Source: Candidatus Omnitrophota bacterium
GTDB taxonomy: Bacteria > Omnitrophota > Gorgyraeia > Gygaellales > Profunditerraquicolaceae
Direction of reading: 5' to 3'
Assembly: GCA_028716705.1 (NCBI GenBank)
Contig: JAQUPI010000012.1
Location: 1 to 37,753, forward strand
DNA: 37,753 bases
The position numbers were made by a program, and so were the translations under genes. Position 1 is the first letter of the stretch. Each line of letters opens with the position of its first letter. Below, piece by piece: positions 36,734-37,753 of the stretch. Below the pieces are notes generated by a model that was not told the DNA's origin, ran no database searches, and saw only the letters and a list, made by a program, of their open reading frames with translations.

Positions 36734-37753
36734 TTTTTTCCCGCTATTTTAGAGACCAGCTTCAATTCGTCATCTTTTGTTTTAACTCGCCCGTCGAGTT
36801 TCGCCTCGAGGACGCGGCGAAGGATCTTTTGATAAACGGGCCCCGGGGTAATACCCAGCCTTGCCAGGTCCTCCCCCGTAACGTGCACGCGGGTGCCGTT
36901 ATATATTTTCAGGAAATCTTCGACATTCTTCCTGAGGCTTGAGTTCTTAAATACCGCCTTGAGCAACACAATATTTTCATAGCTTAACGGCTCGAGCATC
37001 CCGAACAACCGCGAAGGTTTTATATCCTTGCGGCTCAGATCCCTGATAAACGCGGGTTTAGCGCTTTTATGCGCCAGCATCCGTTTTTCCTCGCCTTTGC
37101 GTAACGCGAATTTCTTACATATCGATTTGATATCCCCGCTGCTCATCTGGCCTGTCAGGCCGATAAAATACATCAGCCATTTTTCCAGCTGCCTGCGGGC
37201 AGCGTGGGCGCCCCCGAACCAGCTTATCTGTTTTTCGATCGATTTCAGATCCTCGACGATCTTATTGGATAATCTTATTTTGGGGTGGATAAAATCAAAC
37301 CCGATGAGCTCTTTAAGGCGCTTGAGCGGCCTTAAAGGCTTATCTTCGTTTAACATCAGGATAAGCTCGTCGCGTAAACGGTGCGGCTGGACTTTATGCA
37401 GCATATCCAGCCTGTCGGCTTCTTTTAACAACCTGAGCGTTTTCGGCTCGATCCTGAAGCCGTATCTTTGCTCAAACCTGATCGCCCGTAATATCCTGGT
37501 AGGGTCGTCAATGAAGCTTAAGTCATGCAATACGCGGATCTTCTTTTCCTTCAGATCCTGGGCGCTCTTAAAGCAGTCTATCAGGCCGCCGAAATCCTCC
37601 CTGTTCAGGCTTATGGCCATGGAATTTATGGTAAAGTCCCTGCGCGTCAGATCGTCATCCAGGATGCCGCAGATAACCACGGGTAAATGCGCCGGCTGGG
37701 GATAATGTTCCTTGCGGGCGGTAGCGACATCGATCTTCAAATTATTTTTCAGG
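36730..37753 (-). CDS. cca: CCA tRNA nucleotidyltransferase/poly(A) polymerase family protein (N terminus beyond window)
   Basis: IDVATARKEHYPQPAHLPVV...DDDLTRRDFTINSMAISL...IDCFKSAQDLKEKKIRVLHDLSFIDDPTRILRAIRFEQRYGF. Frame is open to the window edge (LKNNLKIDVATARKE), so the listed start is not the true start. Confidence 0.88.
   Translation of the reverse strand, partial: LKNNLKIDVATARKEHYPQPAHLPVVICGILDDDLTRRDFTINSMAISLNREDFGGLIDCFKSAQDLKEKKIRVLHDLSFIDDPTRILRAIRFEQRYGFRIEPKTLRLLKEADRLDMLHKVQPHRLRDELILMLNEDKPLRPLKRLKELIGFDFIHPKIRLSNKIVEDLKSIEKQISWFGGAHAARRQLEKWLMYFIGLTGQMSSGDIKSICKKFALRKGEEKRMLAHKSAKPAFIRDLSRKDIKPSRLFGMLEPLSYENIVLLKAVFKNSSLRKNVEDFLKIYNGTRVHVTGEDLARLGITPGPVYQKILRRVLEAKLDGRVKTKDDELKLVSKIAGKK

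Noticed and set aside
217-37705. Many plus-strand ORFs of 60-280 aa in the ORF track (e.g. 5771..6610, 37028..37705, 22232..22798)
   Set aside because: All lie antisense to strongly supported minus-strand genes and have low-complexity or Ser/Arg/Pro-rich translations without recognisable motifs.
1-37753. tRNA, rRNA or other structured RNA genes
   Set aside because: None recognised by eye; nearly all sequence is coding. A tRNAscan/Infernal run would be needed to exclude small RNAs.

Overview
The window is a dense, entirely minus-strand cell-wall and cell-division gene block, probably from a Gram-negative-type uncultured lineage (Omnitrophota-like is a guess). Reading in the direction of transcription (right to left): cca (cut by the window edge) - ylxP/DUF503 - rbfA - nrnA - [AT-rich one-gene insertion] - ribF - mraZ - rsmH - ftsL-like - ftsI - murE - murF - mraY - murD - ftsW - murG - predicted HEXXH peptidase - murC - murB - ddl - ftsQ - ftsA (no ftsZ follows) - yggS - proC - mtnP - ileS - dksA/traR-like - lspA - lgt - rluD - coiled-coil protein - aroA - mreB - mreC - mreD - mrdA/PBP2 - rodA - B12-binding radical SAM protein (cut by the left edge). 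Main candidates for something new: (1) a ~1.49 kb AT-rich single-gene cassette (about 33615-35105) with ~190-bp imperfect terminal inverted repeats and nested GGGACTGTCCC-type palindromes. It fills the nrnA-ribF gap where truB often lies, and carries a protein with a TIR/deoxyribosyltransferase-like C-terminal motif, but no transposase. (2) A heptanucleotide repeat (TTGTGAC-like) embedded in frame in four conserved genes (aroA, murF, murE, ribF), at the same structural loop in the paralogues murE and murF. (3) A consensus promoter plus three 10-bp-phased MraZ boxes upstream of mraZ. Family assignments come from reading motifs in translations; no database search was run.
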